Source of the DNA: Saccharopolyspora shandongensis
GTDB lineage: Bacteria; Actinomycetota; Actinomycetes; Mycobacteriales; Pseudonocardiaceae
Length of the DNA: 64,000 nucleotides
Assembly: GCF_900106995.1 (NCBI RefSeq)
Contig: NZ_FNOK01000010.1
Coordinates: 170,408 to 234,407 of the forward strand
Direction: 5' to 3'
This document shows positions 46,401 to 52,910 of the stretch, in pieces (position 1 is the stretch's first letter; each line of letters begins with the position of its first letter). The notes beneath the pieces are model-generated. The model ran no database searches. It saw only the letters and a list, made by a program, of their open reading frames with translations, and had not been told where the DNA came from. Made by a program: the position numbers and the translations under genes.

Positions 46401-49400
46401 TGCGCGCGGTGATCTTCGCCGGCGAGAAGCTGGAACCGGCCGAACTGCGGCCGTGGGTCGACCGGGTCGGCCTGGGCCGGGTCGCGCTGGTCAACATGTA
46501 CGGGCCGACCGAGACGACCGTCTACACCACCTACCACCGGCTGACCAAGCGGGACCTGCAGCCGGCGGCGGGCAGCGTGATCGGCCGCCCGCTCAGCGAC
46601 CTGTCGATCCACCTGCTCGACGGCTTCGGCAACCTGGTGCCGCTGGGCGCGCGCGGCGAGATCCACGTCGGAGGGCCGGGGGTGGCGCGCGGCTACCTGA
46701 ACCGGCCCGAGCTCACCGCGCAGCGGTTCGTGCCGGACCCGTTCGGCCCGCCCGGTTCCCGGCTGTACCGGACCGGCGACCTGGCGCGCCGCCGGGCCGA
46801 CGGCAGCCTGGAATTCCTCGGCCGCGCCGACGACCAGATCAAGATCCGCGGCTACCGGGTGGAACTGGGGGAGATCGAGGTCGCCCTGGCGGCGCACCCG
46901 CAGGTGCGCGAGACGGTCGTGGTGCTGCACCGGGGCGGCAGTGGCGACAGCCTGGTGGGTTACGTCGTGCCGGCCGGTCCGCCACCGGACGCCGGTGAAC
47001 TGCGCACCTGGCTCGGCCGGACCCTGCCGGACTACATGATCCCGGCGGCCTACCCGGTGCTCGACGAGATCCCGCTGACCCCCAACGGGAAGCTGGACAA
47101 GCGGGCGCTGCCCGCCCCGGACCGCGACGCGTTCGCCGCGGCCCAGTACGTCGCGCCGAGCACGCCCGTCGAGGAGCAGGTCGCCGAGATCTGGCGGTCG
47201 GTGCTCGGCGTGGACCGCATCGGCCTGGCGGACGGATTCTTCGACCTCGGCGGAGACTCCATCCGGGCGGTGATGATCGTCGGCCGGATGCGGGAGGCGG
47301 GCCTCCCGGTCACCGCGCTGGAAGTGCTGGAGCACCAGACCATCGCCGCGCTCTGCGCGAGGATGGCCGGGCGCACCGGCACCGAGCGCGACGAACCGGT
47401 GCGGCCGTTCGAGCTGCTCTCCGAGCAGGATCGGGCGAAGGTGCCGGACGCCGTGGTCGACGCCTATCCGCTGACGCAAACGCAGATCGGCATGCTCGTC
47501 GAGATGCTCTCCGGCGACGAGGGGCAGCGCAGCTACCACCGGGTCGCCTCGGCGCGGATCGATGAGCCGTTCTCCCGCGAGCCACTGCAACTGGCGCTGG
47601 CCCAACTGGTTTCGCGCCACGAGGTGCTGCGCGCCTCCGTCGACGTCGCGACCTTCTCGATGCCGATGCAGCTGGTGCACGCCGAAGCGGAGATCCCGTT
47701 GCGCGTGGTCGATCTGACCGGCGCGTCGGCCGACGAGCAGGACAGGTTGCTGCGCGAAGACCTGTTGGTCGAACGCGAAACCGTGCTGCCGCACGACGCC
47801 GCCCCGCTGCTGCGGGCGTGCGTGCACCGCTTCGCCGACGGCAGCTGGCAGCTCACGATCGTCCAGTCGCACCTGATCGTGGACGGCTGGACGTTCGCCA
47901 TGCTGCGCACCGAGCTCTTCGAGCTCTACCGCGCCTTCCGGGACGCCCAGGACCTGCCGGCCTACCAGCGCCCCGCAGTGCGCTTCGCCGACACCGTTGC
48001 CGCGGAGGTGCGGGCGTTGGAGTCCGAAGTGGACCACGATTACTGGCGGGAAGTCGTCGCCGAGCACCCGGGGTTCGCACTGCCCGACGGCTGGGGGGAC
48101 GACCAGGCCGAGGGCTACCAGCTCCGGGTGGAGTTGGCCGGGCTGCAGGACGGGCTGCGCGCGCTGGCCTCGGCAGCGGGGGTTTCGGTGAAGAGCGTGC
48201 TGCTCGCCGCGCACCTGAAGGTGCTCAGCCAGCTGACGGCCGAACACCGGTTCTGCGCCGGCCTGGTCACGCACTGCCGGCCGGAAGCACCCGGCGCGGA
48301 CCGGGTTTTCGGCACGCACCTGAACACCCAGCCGTTCCCGGTGGAGGTGTCCGCCGGCACCTGGCGGGAGCTGGTGCGGCAGGTGTTCGACCAGGAGCTC
48401 GCCGCGTGGCCGCACCGGCACTTCCCGATGCCGGCCATCCAACGCGAGTTCGCCGCCGGAACCCGCCTGGTCCAGGTGTACTTCAGCTACGAGGACTTCG
48501 GCGCACCAGACGGCGGGCAGCCCGACGGCGGACCGGATTGCGGGGTCACCCACGACGAGTTCGCGCTCGCGGTCACCGCGACGCCGCACCGCATCTACCT
48601 CGACGTCGACGCGCGAGCGGTGAGCCGCGCCAACGGCGAGCGCCTGGCCGGGATGTACCGGGCGGTGCTGGCGGCGATGGTCGCCGACAGCGACGGAGAC
48701 GCGCGCGCCGTGCGGTTGCCCGCCGGCGAGCGGGAGATGTTGCTGGACTGGGCGGCGAATCCGGCCGAGCCGGTGTCCGGAACAGCCCTGGAGCTGTTCG
48801 AGCGGCAGGCCGCCGGCACACCTGATGCGACGGCGGTGGTCGCGGACGGCACCTCGCTCTCCTTCGCGGAGCTCGACGCACGGGCGAACCGCATCGCCCA
48901 TCACCTGCGCGCCGCCGGAGTGGCCCCGGAATCCGTGGTCGGCGTGCTGCTCGACCGCAGCGCTGATCTGGTGGCAACGCTGCTGGGCGTGTGGAAGGCC
49001 GAGGCCGCTTACATCCCGCTCGATCCCGCGTTCCCCGATGAACGGCTGGCCCACCTGCTGTCGGACGCGACCGCGTTGATCACCGAGTCGGCACACGCGG
49101 ACCGGCTCGACTTCGACGGGCGGTTGATGTGCATCGACCGGGAATCCGCGGCGATCAGCGAGCGCCCGGCGTCGGCGCCGGAACGCGACACCGATCCAGA
49201 CCAACTGGCCTACGTCATCTACACCTCCGGTTCCACCGGACGGCCCAAGGGCGTGCAGGTCACGCACCGCGGGCTGGTGAACTTCCTGCGGTACGTGGTC
49301 GCCGACTACCTCTCCGGCGCGGAGGGCGGAGCCCCGCTGTTCTCCTCCGTCGCGTTCGACATGGTGGTCTCCAACCTGTACGGGCCGCTGCTGGCCGGTC

Positions 49401-51523
49401 GGCCGCTGCACATCGCGCCGCCGGACCTGGACCTGGGGCGGTTGGGGGAGTGGCTGCTCGCCAGCGGCCCGTTCGCCTTCATCGAGCTGACTCCTGGGCA
49501 CCTGGAGCTGATCTCCGACCAGCTCGGCCGCGCCGCGCTGGCGAACGTGCTGGTCGTCGGCGGTGAAGCGGTGTCGGGGCGGACGGTCGAGCAGGCCCGC
49601 GAGCTCGCTCCCGGCGGCCGGGTGGTCAACTCCTACGGACCCACCGAAACCACGGTGACCAGCAACGAGTTCACCGTGGTCGGATCTCCCGGTGAGGTGG
49701 TGCCGATCGGCCGGCCGCTGCCGAACGTCACGACCCACGTGCTCGACGAGCGACTGGATCCCGTGCCGATCGGGGTGGTCGGGGAGCTCCACGTCGGCGG
49801 TGTCGGCGTCGCACGGGGCTACCTGGGGCGGCCGGACCTGACCGCGGAGCGGTTCGTGCCCGACCCGCACGCACCCGGTCAGCGGCTCTACCGGACCGGT
49901 GACCTGGCGCGAGTGCTGCCCGGTGGTGAGGTCGAGTTCCTTGGTCGCGGCGACGACCAGGTCAAGATCCGCGGGTACCGCGTCGAGCTGGGCGAGATCG
50001 AAGCCGTGCTCGGCGACCACCCGGGACTCGCCGACGTGCGGGTCGTGCTCCGCGATTCCGCCGACGGCGCCCGGTTGGTCGGCTACTTCGTCCCGGCACC
50101 TGGGCACAACCCCGAGCCCGCCGTCCTGCGCGACTGGCTCGGCCGGCGGCTGCCCGGGTACATGGTGCCCGCGGCCTTCGTGCGGATGGCGGAGATCCCG
50201 TTGACCGCCAATGGGAAGCTGGATCGACGGGTGCTGCCCGCGCCGGGCGACGAGTCCTTCGCGCGGCGGCCGTACCAGGCCCCCGCCACGCCGAGCGAGC
50301 GCTGGCTCGCCGAGGTGTGGGCGCAGGTGCTGGAGGTCGACCGGGTCGGTGCGCAGGACCGCTTCTTCGAACTCGGCGGGCATTCGATCCTGGTGTTCCA
50401 GGTCATCGCGGCGGCCCGCCGCGCGAACCGGACGCTTTCGGTGCTGATGCTCTACCGCGACGACAGCCTCGCAGCCGTGGCCGCAGCGATCGACGCCGCA
50501 ACGGCCACCACGCCGACGAAGCGCCGCGAGTCGACAAGCCAGGGCGTTCTGCTTGCTGCGCAGCACGTTCCGGGTGCCGGCCTCGCCGTGATCCGCGATG
50601 GAGAGCTCGTTTCGCTGCAAACCCACGGCGTGCTCGGCGCAGGCGGAACCGAACCGGTCACGCCCGAGACGATCTTCCAGGTCGGATCGGTGAGCAAGCT
50701 GGTGACCGCGCTCGGCGCGCTTCGGTTGGTGGACGAGGGAGTCCTGGACCTCGACGCGGACATCAATGCCCGACTCGTCGGCTGGCAGGTGCCCGGCGCG
50801 GTTCCGGTGACGCTGCGACAGCTGCTCGCGCACCTGTCCGGGTTGATGCCGACGCCGAGTCCGGGACACCCGCGCGGCGGTCCGCTGCCGACGTTGCCGG
50901 ACCTGCTGGGCGGCTCGGCCGACGGCCCGCCGGTCCGGGTCGAGCTGGAGCCGGGCAGCGTCTTCCGCAAGGCGAACGTGCACTACTCCGTGGTCCAGCA
51001 GTTGATGGTCGACGTCGCCGGCGAGCCGTTCGAGGAATTGCTGCGGCGCTTGGTGTTCGAGCCGCTCGGGATGCACGGCACCAGCTTCGACCAGTCCTTC
51101 CCGGAAATGTCCGGTCGTCCGGTCGCGATCGGGCACGACGAGGCCGGCGCGCCGCTGGCCGGCGGCTGGATGCGGTGGCCCGACGCGGCGGCGGCCGGGT
51201 TGTGGTCGACCCCGGCCGATGTGGCCAAGGTGCTGCTGGAGATCCGGCGCAGCTACCTAGGTCGGCCACTGGCGCTGCTGTCGGCGGAGAGCGCGCAGCA
51301 GATGCTCACCGCGCAGCACCGGCACAGCGCCTACGGCCTGGGCTCGGTCGTCGACGACCTCGGCACCGACCTGCAGTTCGGCCACGGCGGCACCGGCGGT
51401 GGCTACCACACCCTCGCGATGTGCCGGATCCAGCAGGGCACCGGGTTCGTCGTGATCACCAACGGCGATGCCGGGGCCGACGTGGCCAAGCGCTGCACGA
51501 CCCTGCTCGACGCGGCCGACTGA
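31454..51523 (+). CDS. Six-module NRPS with C-terminal PBP-type thioesterase, (C-A-PCP)x6-TE
   Basis: About 6,689 residues from ATG 31454 (GGAAGGA upstream). Each module is C-A-PCP; carrier Ser motifs lie near 34.6, 37.77, 40.95, 44.08, 47.25 and 50.38 kb. C1 is ordinary (HHVAFDAW). C2-C6 begin YPL and have CHPIMEGW, HHALMDGW, PHAVTEGW, SHAITEGW and SHLIVDGW. No epimerisation or methylation domain is seen. My A codes, read by eye, are DVFSIALVHK, DLPKVAEVGK (Asn-like), DVFSIAMVHK, DIWEVTADDK (like basic/diaminobutyrate codes), DVFCIAMVYK and DMSEVGSVTK. The last 320 residues (50540-51520) are a serine-hydrolase domain of the class C beta-lactamase/PBP fold, with SVSK (Ser about 6412), a YSV Tyr motif and HGG. 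PBP-type thioesterases such as SurE macrocyclise peptides. MbtH is encoded just upstream. The substrates are predictions only. Confidence 0.95.
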   Translation: MSTGEIEQSAAVDALREEYLRRRLSGGSARRRSVIGLADRSVPLPLSFGQQQMWFLNRLDPDSPEYLVPLAFRLRGELDVAALSRAWTELIERHEILRTRYVLVGAEPAQVVDPPAPQEIPVSEGTDAEPAAARRRADELVAQESVRPFDIEHDWPVRARLLRVSADEHVLTVVFHHVAFDAWSSRVLVEDLAALYAAEVEGRPSPLEPLPVQYADYAAWQREELAGEALSEHLAYWHRQLADLAPVDLPADRPRPAVREAAGADIPFAIPDHVATRIGETALRHGTTPFVVLLAAFQVLIARYTGQNDVAVGTVVSGRTRPELQGLIGYGINNLVLRARWDGDPRFADVLRQVKETLIDAYDHQAAPFARLADDLEPERDMSRTPLYQVAFTMHERDGGAVELPRLRVEPHAASGRVAKCDLELQVNARPDGGLHGQFVYATSLFDPDTVQRMAGHLVRLLERVVADDTTALSGIDILDDAERAVVVGDRGADVEPVTRCAHEIFEQQVALTPDAVAVVAGDVSLTYAEVNARANRLAHHLRELGAGPESLVGVYLERGAGLLPALLGVLKSGAGYVPLDPVNPADRLGYVLADAGVSIVVTETDLRPALAEIFDGETVVLDAADLAACPETNPEQVSGPDNVIYVIYTSGSTGRPKGCVLTHTNVVRLMRAADEHYEFNESDVWSMFHSFAFDVSVFEMWGALLHGGTLVVVPRDVARSPEDFLDLLVEQGVTVLSQTPSAFRSLVSAAGAGDPRIDRLLLRVVIFAGEKLEMPELRPWTDRLGVDRPLLTNLYGITETTVHTTYYEVAAEDLELGAGNPIGRPLSDLRVQLLDGTGNPAPIGVPGEIHVGGPGVARGYLNRPELTAERFVPDPSGPPGSRRYRSGDLARRRPDGSMDFLGRIDHQVKVRGYRIELGEIEAVLGAHPQVRDAVVIARTDSPGDVRLVAYLVPTGETAPEVADLRAHLGRDLPEYMVPAAFVPMPAIPLTANGKLDRRALPAPDSTSFAQGEYAAPRTPVEQQVAEIWATALEVDRVGVHDSFFDLGGDSIRAVALVGALRAEGFDLAVRDVFDRRTVAELCELLTGRAAPVSQPLVEPFAMISAEDRAALPEGVIDAYPLSQIQTGMVIEMLADEGKNNYHNCSCFRILDDEPFSREAFQEAARLVVARHETLRTSVHLTDFSVPLQLVHETAEMPIGVRDLSHLDAEEGRLSALHEFVREQRATRFDLTKPTLMRFHAHLTGEDAWWISITECHPIMEGWSYHSLLMELLRAYRRIRDGLEPEPYERPEVRFADSVAAELDSLAGEEDRAYWRRVVEEHETFSLPTGWGDEPGSPRTTYHVRIPWDDLESGLRALATKAKASLKSVMLAAYLKVLGQLTDVPRFHAGLVYDVRPEILGADRVYGMYLNTMPLPFERSAGTWLDLVRQVFAREVESWSHRRFPLPALQREIGAKQGLIEVFFNYQDFRQVDTDLVDAAVGIDDSPTEFPLTISSRNKHIFLTADSRSLSLANTERIAEMFRAVLTAMATDVAGDARAMFVPDDERTRLLDEWATNPGELAPHDVCELFERQARRTPDVTALVVGARRMSYSDLDALANRYAHHLQALGAGPESVVGVLLDRGAELYAALLGAWKAGAAYLPLDTGFPAERVRHMLTDSGADVVVTQAAHQEIVGDVDCAIAVVDRDGAAIEGRPDTAPARTADLDRTAYLIYTSGSTGEPKGVQVPHRGLTNHVQWAVAELAGRGTGGAPLFSSIAFDLVVPNLWAPLLAGQPVHVAPPELDLGRLGAFLAANAPYSFIKLTPAHLEVLIHQLSAEQADGLAAVLVVAGEALTQRVVRAWQELAPSVELINEYGPTENSVGTCTFPVRLPVTADVLPIGRPLPNVTMYVLDELLQPVPTGVTGELYVGGAGLARGYAHQPELTAQRFVPDPHGPAGGRLYRTGDVVRVLPDGNVEFLGRSDGQVKIRGYRVELGEIESALAEDERIADVRVVLREDGADKQLVAYLVAAGGQTFEPDALRERLGRSLPSYMVPSAFVALPSIPLNANGKLDRQALPAPGQGAFAKHQRVAPRTPVEERIAAVWADVLGVDELGVDDDFFDLGGDSIRAVALIGALRTARMDLSVRDVFEHRTVAALAALLADRAVLTATPAAVEPFALVSAEDLAKLPAGVEDAYPLSQVQIGMLVETLADPERNNYHNVNVYRVHDDRPFDFPAFRQAVAAVVARHDVLRSSVHLADFAVPMQLVHPQVDVPTGWSDLRGLDDDWQRSEVVDFVAAERAEVFDLSGPAPLLRVHAHVIADDEWLCSFTQHHALMDGWSNQLFLMELVACYRQLRAGAAPVAAEPPQVRFADFVAAELAALESEVDTQYWQRVVDEHAKFTLPPGWHGDLAAPREVVRTGIKFDDLADGLRELAAAAKVSLKSVLVGAYVKVMSQLTDEPAFHAGLVTHSRPEAAGADRLFGNFLNTLPLPVDRSARTWRELVRQMSDREIEAWSHRHFPMPAIQRQAGGERVVDVFFGYLDFHQLDSEIAEDGWGFNDAPNEFPLTITALSGILSLSTNTHVLSRANADRIAQMFRAVLESMAADVDGDARAVHLPAEEAAWLRELAREQPVEPVSRCVHEVFEEQVARTPEKVAVVAGGIHLTYAEVNARANRLAHHLRGLGAGPESRIGVCLGRGPELLPTLLGVLKSGAGYVPLDPVNPADRLGYVLADAGVSVVVANGETRELVGSVHDGDVVDLDRDVLAGHPETNPEPVSGPDNVIYVIYTSGSTGRPKGCVLTHTNVVRLMRTAHEHYDFDASDIWSMSHSFAFDVSVFEMWGALLHGGTLVVVPQDVARSPEGLLDLLVEQGVTVLSQTPSAFRSLVSADDARIGRLALRAVIFAGEKLEMAELRPWADRLGLDRPVLVNMYGITETTVHTTYHRVSAADLDAAGNPIGRPLSDLRVQLLDANGYPVPIGVAGEIHVGGPGVARGYLNRPELTAERFVPDPSGPPGARLYRSGDLARRRPDGSMDFLGRIDHQVKIRGYRIELGEVEAVLAAHESLRDAVVIVREDSPGDKQLVAYCVPSSAELPPAAELIDHCGRSLPGYMVPSAFVALDSIPLTANGKLDKRALPAPDQNAFARAEYVGPRNPVEERVAVIWRDVLGIDLVGVHDGFFELGGDSIRAVRLVGAMRASGLDISVQDVFEQRTVAGLAELLGGRGELADADGAVAPFALISEADRAALPEGLADAYPMSLVQTGMVVEMLTGTSAYRSFMSYRVTDGQPLDAEALRQAARTVIGRHDLLRTAFDLHTCSVPMQLVHAEVDVPIVVHDLRGNADGLLDRLTAERDAPFDLDTAPLLRIAAYVVADDDWWLSLSRPHAVTEGWSHNWLLAELMDCYQRLREKLPLAPHTPPGVRYADYIAAELASLESEADISYWRSVLDDHQPVVLPESWAGAAESGESYDLQVPLADIEDRLRALANELRVSVKSVLLAAHVKVMGQLTEAHEYHVGLVCDARPEVLGADRVYGMHLNTVPFAADRSARTWRELVSQVYDREVELWPHRRYPMPAMQREWPGGRLINIAFNYVDLPQAEGAQGTHARFGVSQTEFDITLHCRPNRLNMTTSTRVLNRADGDRLAEMYRAVLEAMVDDPEGDARAAYLPAGERDRLLVEATATDRSPVSLSVPAEIERWAAAKPDAVAVFADDSTTCYADLNARANRLAHHLRRLGVGPDVLVGIHLERSPELVIAVLAVLKAGGAYLPMDPEAPAERLGFMATDAGLEFLLTRRGLPAELPGGVATVLVDEPESYQDEPCGNPIPVAAHDDLAYVIYTSGSTGRPKGAMVRRDGMGNHLLAKIEDLGLDATDSVVQNASPAFDISVWQMLAALVVGGRVRVVDTGTALDPAALFGRTTDEEISVLEVVPSLLRAALDSWDAGAAAPELPALRWLVVTGEALPPELCTRWWARYPRIPLVNAYGPTECSDDVTHAFLRYEVCGSRVPIGEPIRNTGLYVLDERMEPVPAGVPGELHVGGAGVGRGYLNRPELTAERFVPDLFGPPGARLYRTGDLVSWRPDGGLDFLGRIDDQVKLHGHRIELGEIETAIGAHEQVRQAVVVVRDERLVAYFTAADENAPSAEALRARLARTLPEYMLPAAFVRLDEIPLTPNGKLDKRALPAPGDDAFTHGEYVAPRTPLEEQVAGIWRQALGRDRVGVRDGFFDLGGDSIRAVALVGALRAAGIDVEVRDVFEARTVERLCELCGQRADLGADAETFVEPFELIPAADRVALPAGVVDAYPLGRTQLGMLIEMMADDGRHPYHIINTFRVVDDRPLDPAALRAAAHVLADRHEVLRTSIRMHGYSLPLQLVHETAEIPVEIRDVRGLDEEALGRTRQELADEQRAAVFDVEHAPLMRIIAHVEGDDAWWVTFTQSHAITEGWSYHQLLMELLDCYRRIRDGQEPEPHERPRVRFADSIAAELRSLESAADRDYWRRITTEHTPFAVPPEWAGESDERIYLPVPFEDIADDLRALASTAGVSMKSVLLSAHLKVLGQLTDEPAFHTGLVCDTRPEVLGADRVLGMYLNTLPFGVDRSARTWRELVAQVFDREVELWPHRRYPMPAIQHDGGGGRLINALFNYLDFHQVDTDRVAAGTRMNIGPNEFDLSVFNRGDVLWVNSHERILSRANAQRLAGMYRAVLVAMAADPDGDARAVHLPDGEREQLLDQASSAQAHGVVDKCVHELFEEQAARTPDAVAVVADGASLTYREVNEQANQLAHHLRERGAGPESLVGVCLPPGIDLMPALLGVLKSGAGYVPLDTSSPAERIAFVLADAGASVVVTDSSCADGIGGELVVLDQQRELLAGYPVVNPARLSEADNQVYVIYTSGSTGRPKGVSVSHANVVRLMDVAQEHYAFDEADVWALFHTYAFDVSVFEMWGALLHGGSLVLVPRAVTRSPEDFLDLLVEHEVTMLCQTPSAFRSLLSALGDGDPRLRRLALRAVIFAGEKLEPAELRPWVDRVGLGRVALVNMYGPTETTVYTTYHRLTKRDLQPAAGSVIGRPLSDLSIHLLDGFGNLVPLGARGEIHVGGPGVARGYLNRPELTAQRFVPDPFGPPGSRLYRTGDLARRRADGSLEFLGRADDQIKIRGYRVELGEIEVALAAHPQVRETVVVLHRGGSGDSLVGYVVPAGPPPDAGELRTWLGRTLPDYMIPAAYPVLDEIPLTPNGKLDKRALPAPDRDAFAAAQYVAPSTPVEEQVAEIWRSVLGVDRIGLADGFFDLGGDSIRAVMIVGRMREAGLPVTALEVLEHQTIAALCARMAGRTGTERDEPVRPFELLSEQDRAKVPDAVVDAYPLTQTQIGMLVEMLSGDEGQRSYHRVASARIDEPFSREPLQLALAQLVSRHEVLRASVDVATFSMPMQLVHAEAEIPLRVVDLTGASADEQDRLLREDLLVERETVLPHDAAPLLRACVHRFADGSWQLTIVQSHLIVDGWTFAMLRTELFELYRAFRDAQDLPAYQRPAVRFADTVAAEVRALESEVDHDYWREVVAEHPGFALPDGWGDDQAEGYQLRVELAGLQDGLRALASAAGVSVKSVLLAAHLKVLSQLTAEHRFCAGLVTHCRPEAPGADRVFGTHLNTQPFPVEVSAGTWRELVRQVFDQELAAWPHRHFPMPAIQREFAAGTRLVQVYFSYEDFGAPDGGQPDGGPDCGVTHDEFALAVTATPHRIYLDVDARAVSRANGERLAGMYRAVLAAMVADSDGDARAVRLPAGEREMLLDWAANPAEPVSGTALELFERQAAGTPDATAVVADGTSLSFAELDARANRIAHHLRAAGVAPESVVGVLLDRSADLVATLLGVWKAEAAYIPLDPAFPDERLAHLLSDATALITESAHADRLDFDGRLMCIDRESAAISERPASAPERDTDPDQLAYVIYTSGSTGRPKGVQVTHRGLVNFLRYVVADYLSGAEGGAPLFSSVAFDMVVSNLYGPLLAGRPLHIAPPDLDLGRLGEWLLASGPFAFIELTPGHLELISDQLGRAALANVLVVGGEAVSGRTVEQARELAPGGRVVNSYGPTETTVTSNEFTVVGSPGEVVPIGRPLPNVTTHVLDERLDPVPIGVVGELHVGGVGVARGYLGRPDLTAERFVPDPHAPGQRLYRTGDLARVLPGGEVEFLGRGDDQVKIRGYRVELGEIEAVLGDHPGLADVRVVLRDSADGARLVGYFVPAPGHNPEPAVLRDWLGRRLPGYMVPAAFVRMAEIPLTANGKLDRRVLPAPGDESFARRPYQAPATPSERWLAEVWAQVLEVDRVGAQDRFFELGGHSILVFQVIAAARRANRTLSVLMLYRDDSLAAVAAAIDAATATTPTKRRESTSQGVLLAAQHVPGAGLAVIRDGELVSLQTHGVLGAGGTEPVTPETIFQVGSVSKLVTALGALRLVDEGVLDLDADINARLVGWQVPGAVPVTLRQLLAHLSGLMPTPSPGHPRGGPLPTLPDLLGGSADGPPVRVELEPGSVFRKANVHYSVVQQLMVDVAGEPFEELLRRLVFEPLGMHGTSFDQSFPEMSGRPVAIGHDEAGAPLAGGWMRWPDAAAAGLWSTPADVAKVLLEIRRSYLGRPLALLSAESAQQMLTAQHRHSAYGLGSVVDDLGTDLQFGHGGTGGGYHTLAMCRIQQGTGFVVITNGDAGADVAKRCTTLLDAAD
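33160..34230 (+). repeat. A-domain duplication inside the giant NRPS, copy in module 1
   Basis: This stretch and 39520-40580 (module 3) are nearly identical in DNA over long runs, for example around 33385-33470 against 39745-39830. They diverge only in a short part near 33250-33350. They encode A domains with almost the same code, indicating recent duplication or gene conversion. Confidence 0.8.
39520..40580 (+). repeat. A-domain duplication inside the giant NRPS, copy in module 3
   Basis: Partner of 33160-34230. The predicted A code differs at one position only (M instead of L at the sixth variable site of the pocket order), so modules 1 and 3 probably load the same or very similar residues. 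The A domain of module 5 is a more distant relative of the same pair. Confidence 0.8.
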
Positions 51524-51637
51524 CCGGGCTTGCACGAGTCGGGGATTCCGGGATGCGAAGGCCTCCGATGTACCGCTGTGCAAGCCGATTCCGCTTAGCT
51601 GGAAGGAAATCATGCAACCGACCGGAGGGAAGTGCCG

Positions 51638-52891
51638 GTGAGCGTCGCCGATGGGCCCACCACGGTGCCGCCGCCCGCCGTCCCGCTGCGGAAGAACCGC
51701 GACTTCTGGCTCCTGTGGACCGGGGTGGGCATCTCCGCGCTCGGTGGCTCGGTCACCCGGGTCACCTATCCGCTGCTGATGATCTGGTTCGGCGGGTCCG
51801 CCGTGGACGCCGGACTGGTCGGCTTCGCCGCGCTGCTGCCGCTGCTCCTGCTGCAGCTGCCCGCCGGGGTGTTCGTCGACCGGTGGGACCGACGCCGGAC
51901 GATGATCGTCTGCGATGCGGTGTCGATGGTGTCGATCGGCAGCGTCGGCGTGGCGCTGCTGCTGGGCCACCTGTGGTTGCCGCACCTGCTGGTCGTGGCG
52001 TTCGTCGAGGGTTCCGCGGGCATCTTCTACCGCTTGGCCGAACGGGCCGCGGTGCGCGCGGTAGTGCACACCGATCAGCTGGCCACCGCGATGTCGCGGA
52101 ACGAGGCCCGCAGCCGGGGCGCCGGGCTGCTCGGCCAGCCGCTCGGCAGCACGCTGTTCGCGCTGGTGCACTGGGCGCCGTTCGTGGTGACCGCGGTCGG
52201 CCACCTGGTGGCGCTCGGGAACCTGGTGCGGATCAAGAAGGAGTTCCGGGTCGAACGCCGCGCTGGGCCGAACCGGCTCGGCGCGGAGATCACCGAGGGC
52301 GTCGCGTGGCTGTTCCGGCAGCGGTTCCTGCGCTCCGCGGTGCTGCTGGTGGCCAGCACCAACCTGCTGTTCCAGGTCCTGGCGCTGACCTTGACCGTCA
52401 CGGTGAAGGAACACGGCGGCTCCCCGGCGGTCATCGGGATCATCGGCGCCGCCTCCGGCGTGGGCGGCCTGTGCGGTGCCCTGAGCGGGTCGTTCTTCGT
52501 GCGGCGCATGCGGCCGGGCACCTTGATGATCTGCACCTTCGCGGTGTGGTCACTGCTGATGCCGATGATCGGGCTCACCGGGAACCCGGTGGTCCTCGGC
52601 GCCCTGTACTCCGGGATGTCCTTCGCCGGCGCCCTGATCAACGTGATGGCGGGCGTCTACCAGGTGCAGGTGACCCCGGACGAGATGCAGGGCCGGGTGG
52701 GCAGCGTGGGCAGCCTGGTCAGCTCGGGCACGAACTCGCTGGGCGCGCTGGCCGCAGGTTTCCTGCTGGCGTCGTTCGGCACCGGCAACACGGTCCTCGG
52801 CGTGAGCGCGGTGATGGCGGCGGTGACCCTCGCGGCGGTGCTGAACCCGGCCATCCGGACCGCGGAGCGGGTCCGCATCCCGGACGCATAG
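51638..52891 (+). CDS. MFS exporter, 12 helices
   Basis: 417 residues from GTG 51638, with GGAGGG eight bases upstream. The in-frame GTG at 51632 is too close to that site. Hydrophobic segments number about twelve. The first half has the MFS loop motif in GVFVDRWDRRRTMIVCDA (D-x-x-x-R-R-x). It resembles actinomycete drug-efflux carriers of the MdfA/enterobactin-exporter type. It follows the giant NRPS by 114 bp and could be in the same transcript, so it probably exports the product or protects the producer. Confidence 0.9.
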   Translation: MSVADGPTTVPPPAVPLRKNRDFWLLWTGVGISALGGSVTRVTYPLLMIWFGGSAVDAGLVGFAALLPLLLLQLPAGVFVDRWDRRRTMIVCDAVSMVSIGSVGVALLLGHLWLPHLLVVAFVEGSAGIFYRLAERAAVRAVVHTDQLATAMSRNEARSRGAGLLGQPLGSTLFALVHWAPFVVTAVGHLVALGNLVRIKKEFRVERRAGPNRLGAEITEGVAWLFRQRFLRSAVLLVASTNLLFQVLALTLTVTVKEHGGSPAVIGIIGAASGVGGLCGALSGSFFVRRMRPGTLMICTFAVWSLLMPMIGLTGNPVVLGALYSGMSFAGALINVMAGVYQVQVTPDEMQGRVGSVGSLVSSGTNSLGALAAGFLLASFGTGNTVLGVSAVMAAVTLAAVLNPAIRTAERVRIPDA

Positions 52892-52910
52892 AGCCCGCGC
52901 AAATCGGGCT
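52892..52910 (+). terminator. Weak hairpin after the MFS gene
   Basis: A 6-bp perfect stem (52892-52897 with 52905-52910) and a 7-nt loop directly after the stop codon. It is short but positioned to end the MbtH/NRPS/MFS transcript before the next promoter. Confidence 0.4.

Noticed and set aside
46295..51136. A long antisense open frame over modules 5-6 and the PBP-type domain
   Set aside because: Same GC shadow effect; rich in Arg, His, Gln and Val with no recognisable fold.
51527..51586. 9-bp inverted repeat after the giant NRPS gene as terminator
   Set aside because: The arms are more than 40 bases apart, so a stable hairpin is unlikely; the MFS gene probably belongs to the same transcript.
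51612..51641. Short ATG-initiated frame before the MFS gene
   Set aside because: Only nine codons, overlapping the MFS ribosome site; no reason to think it is translated, though a leader role cannot be excluded.
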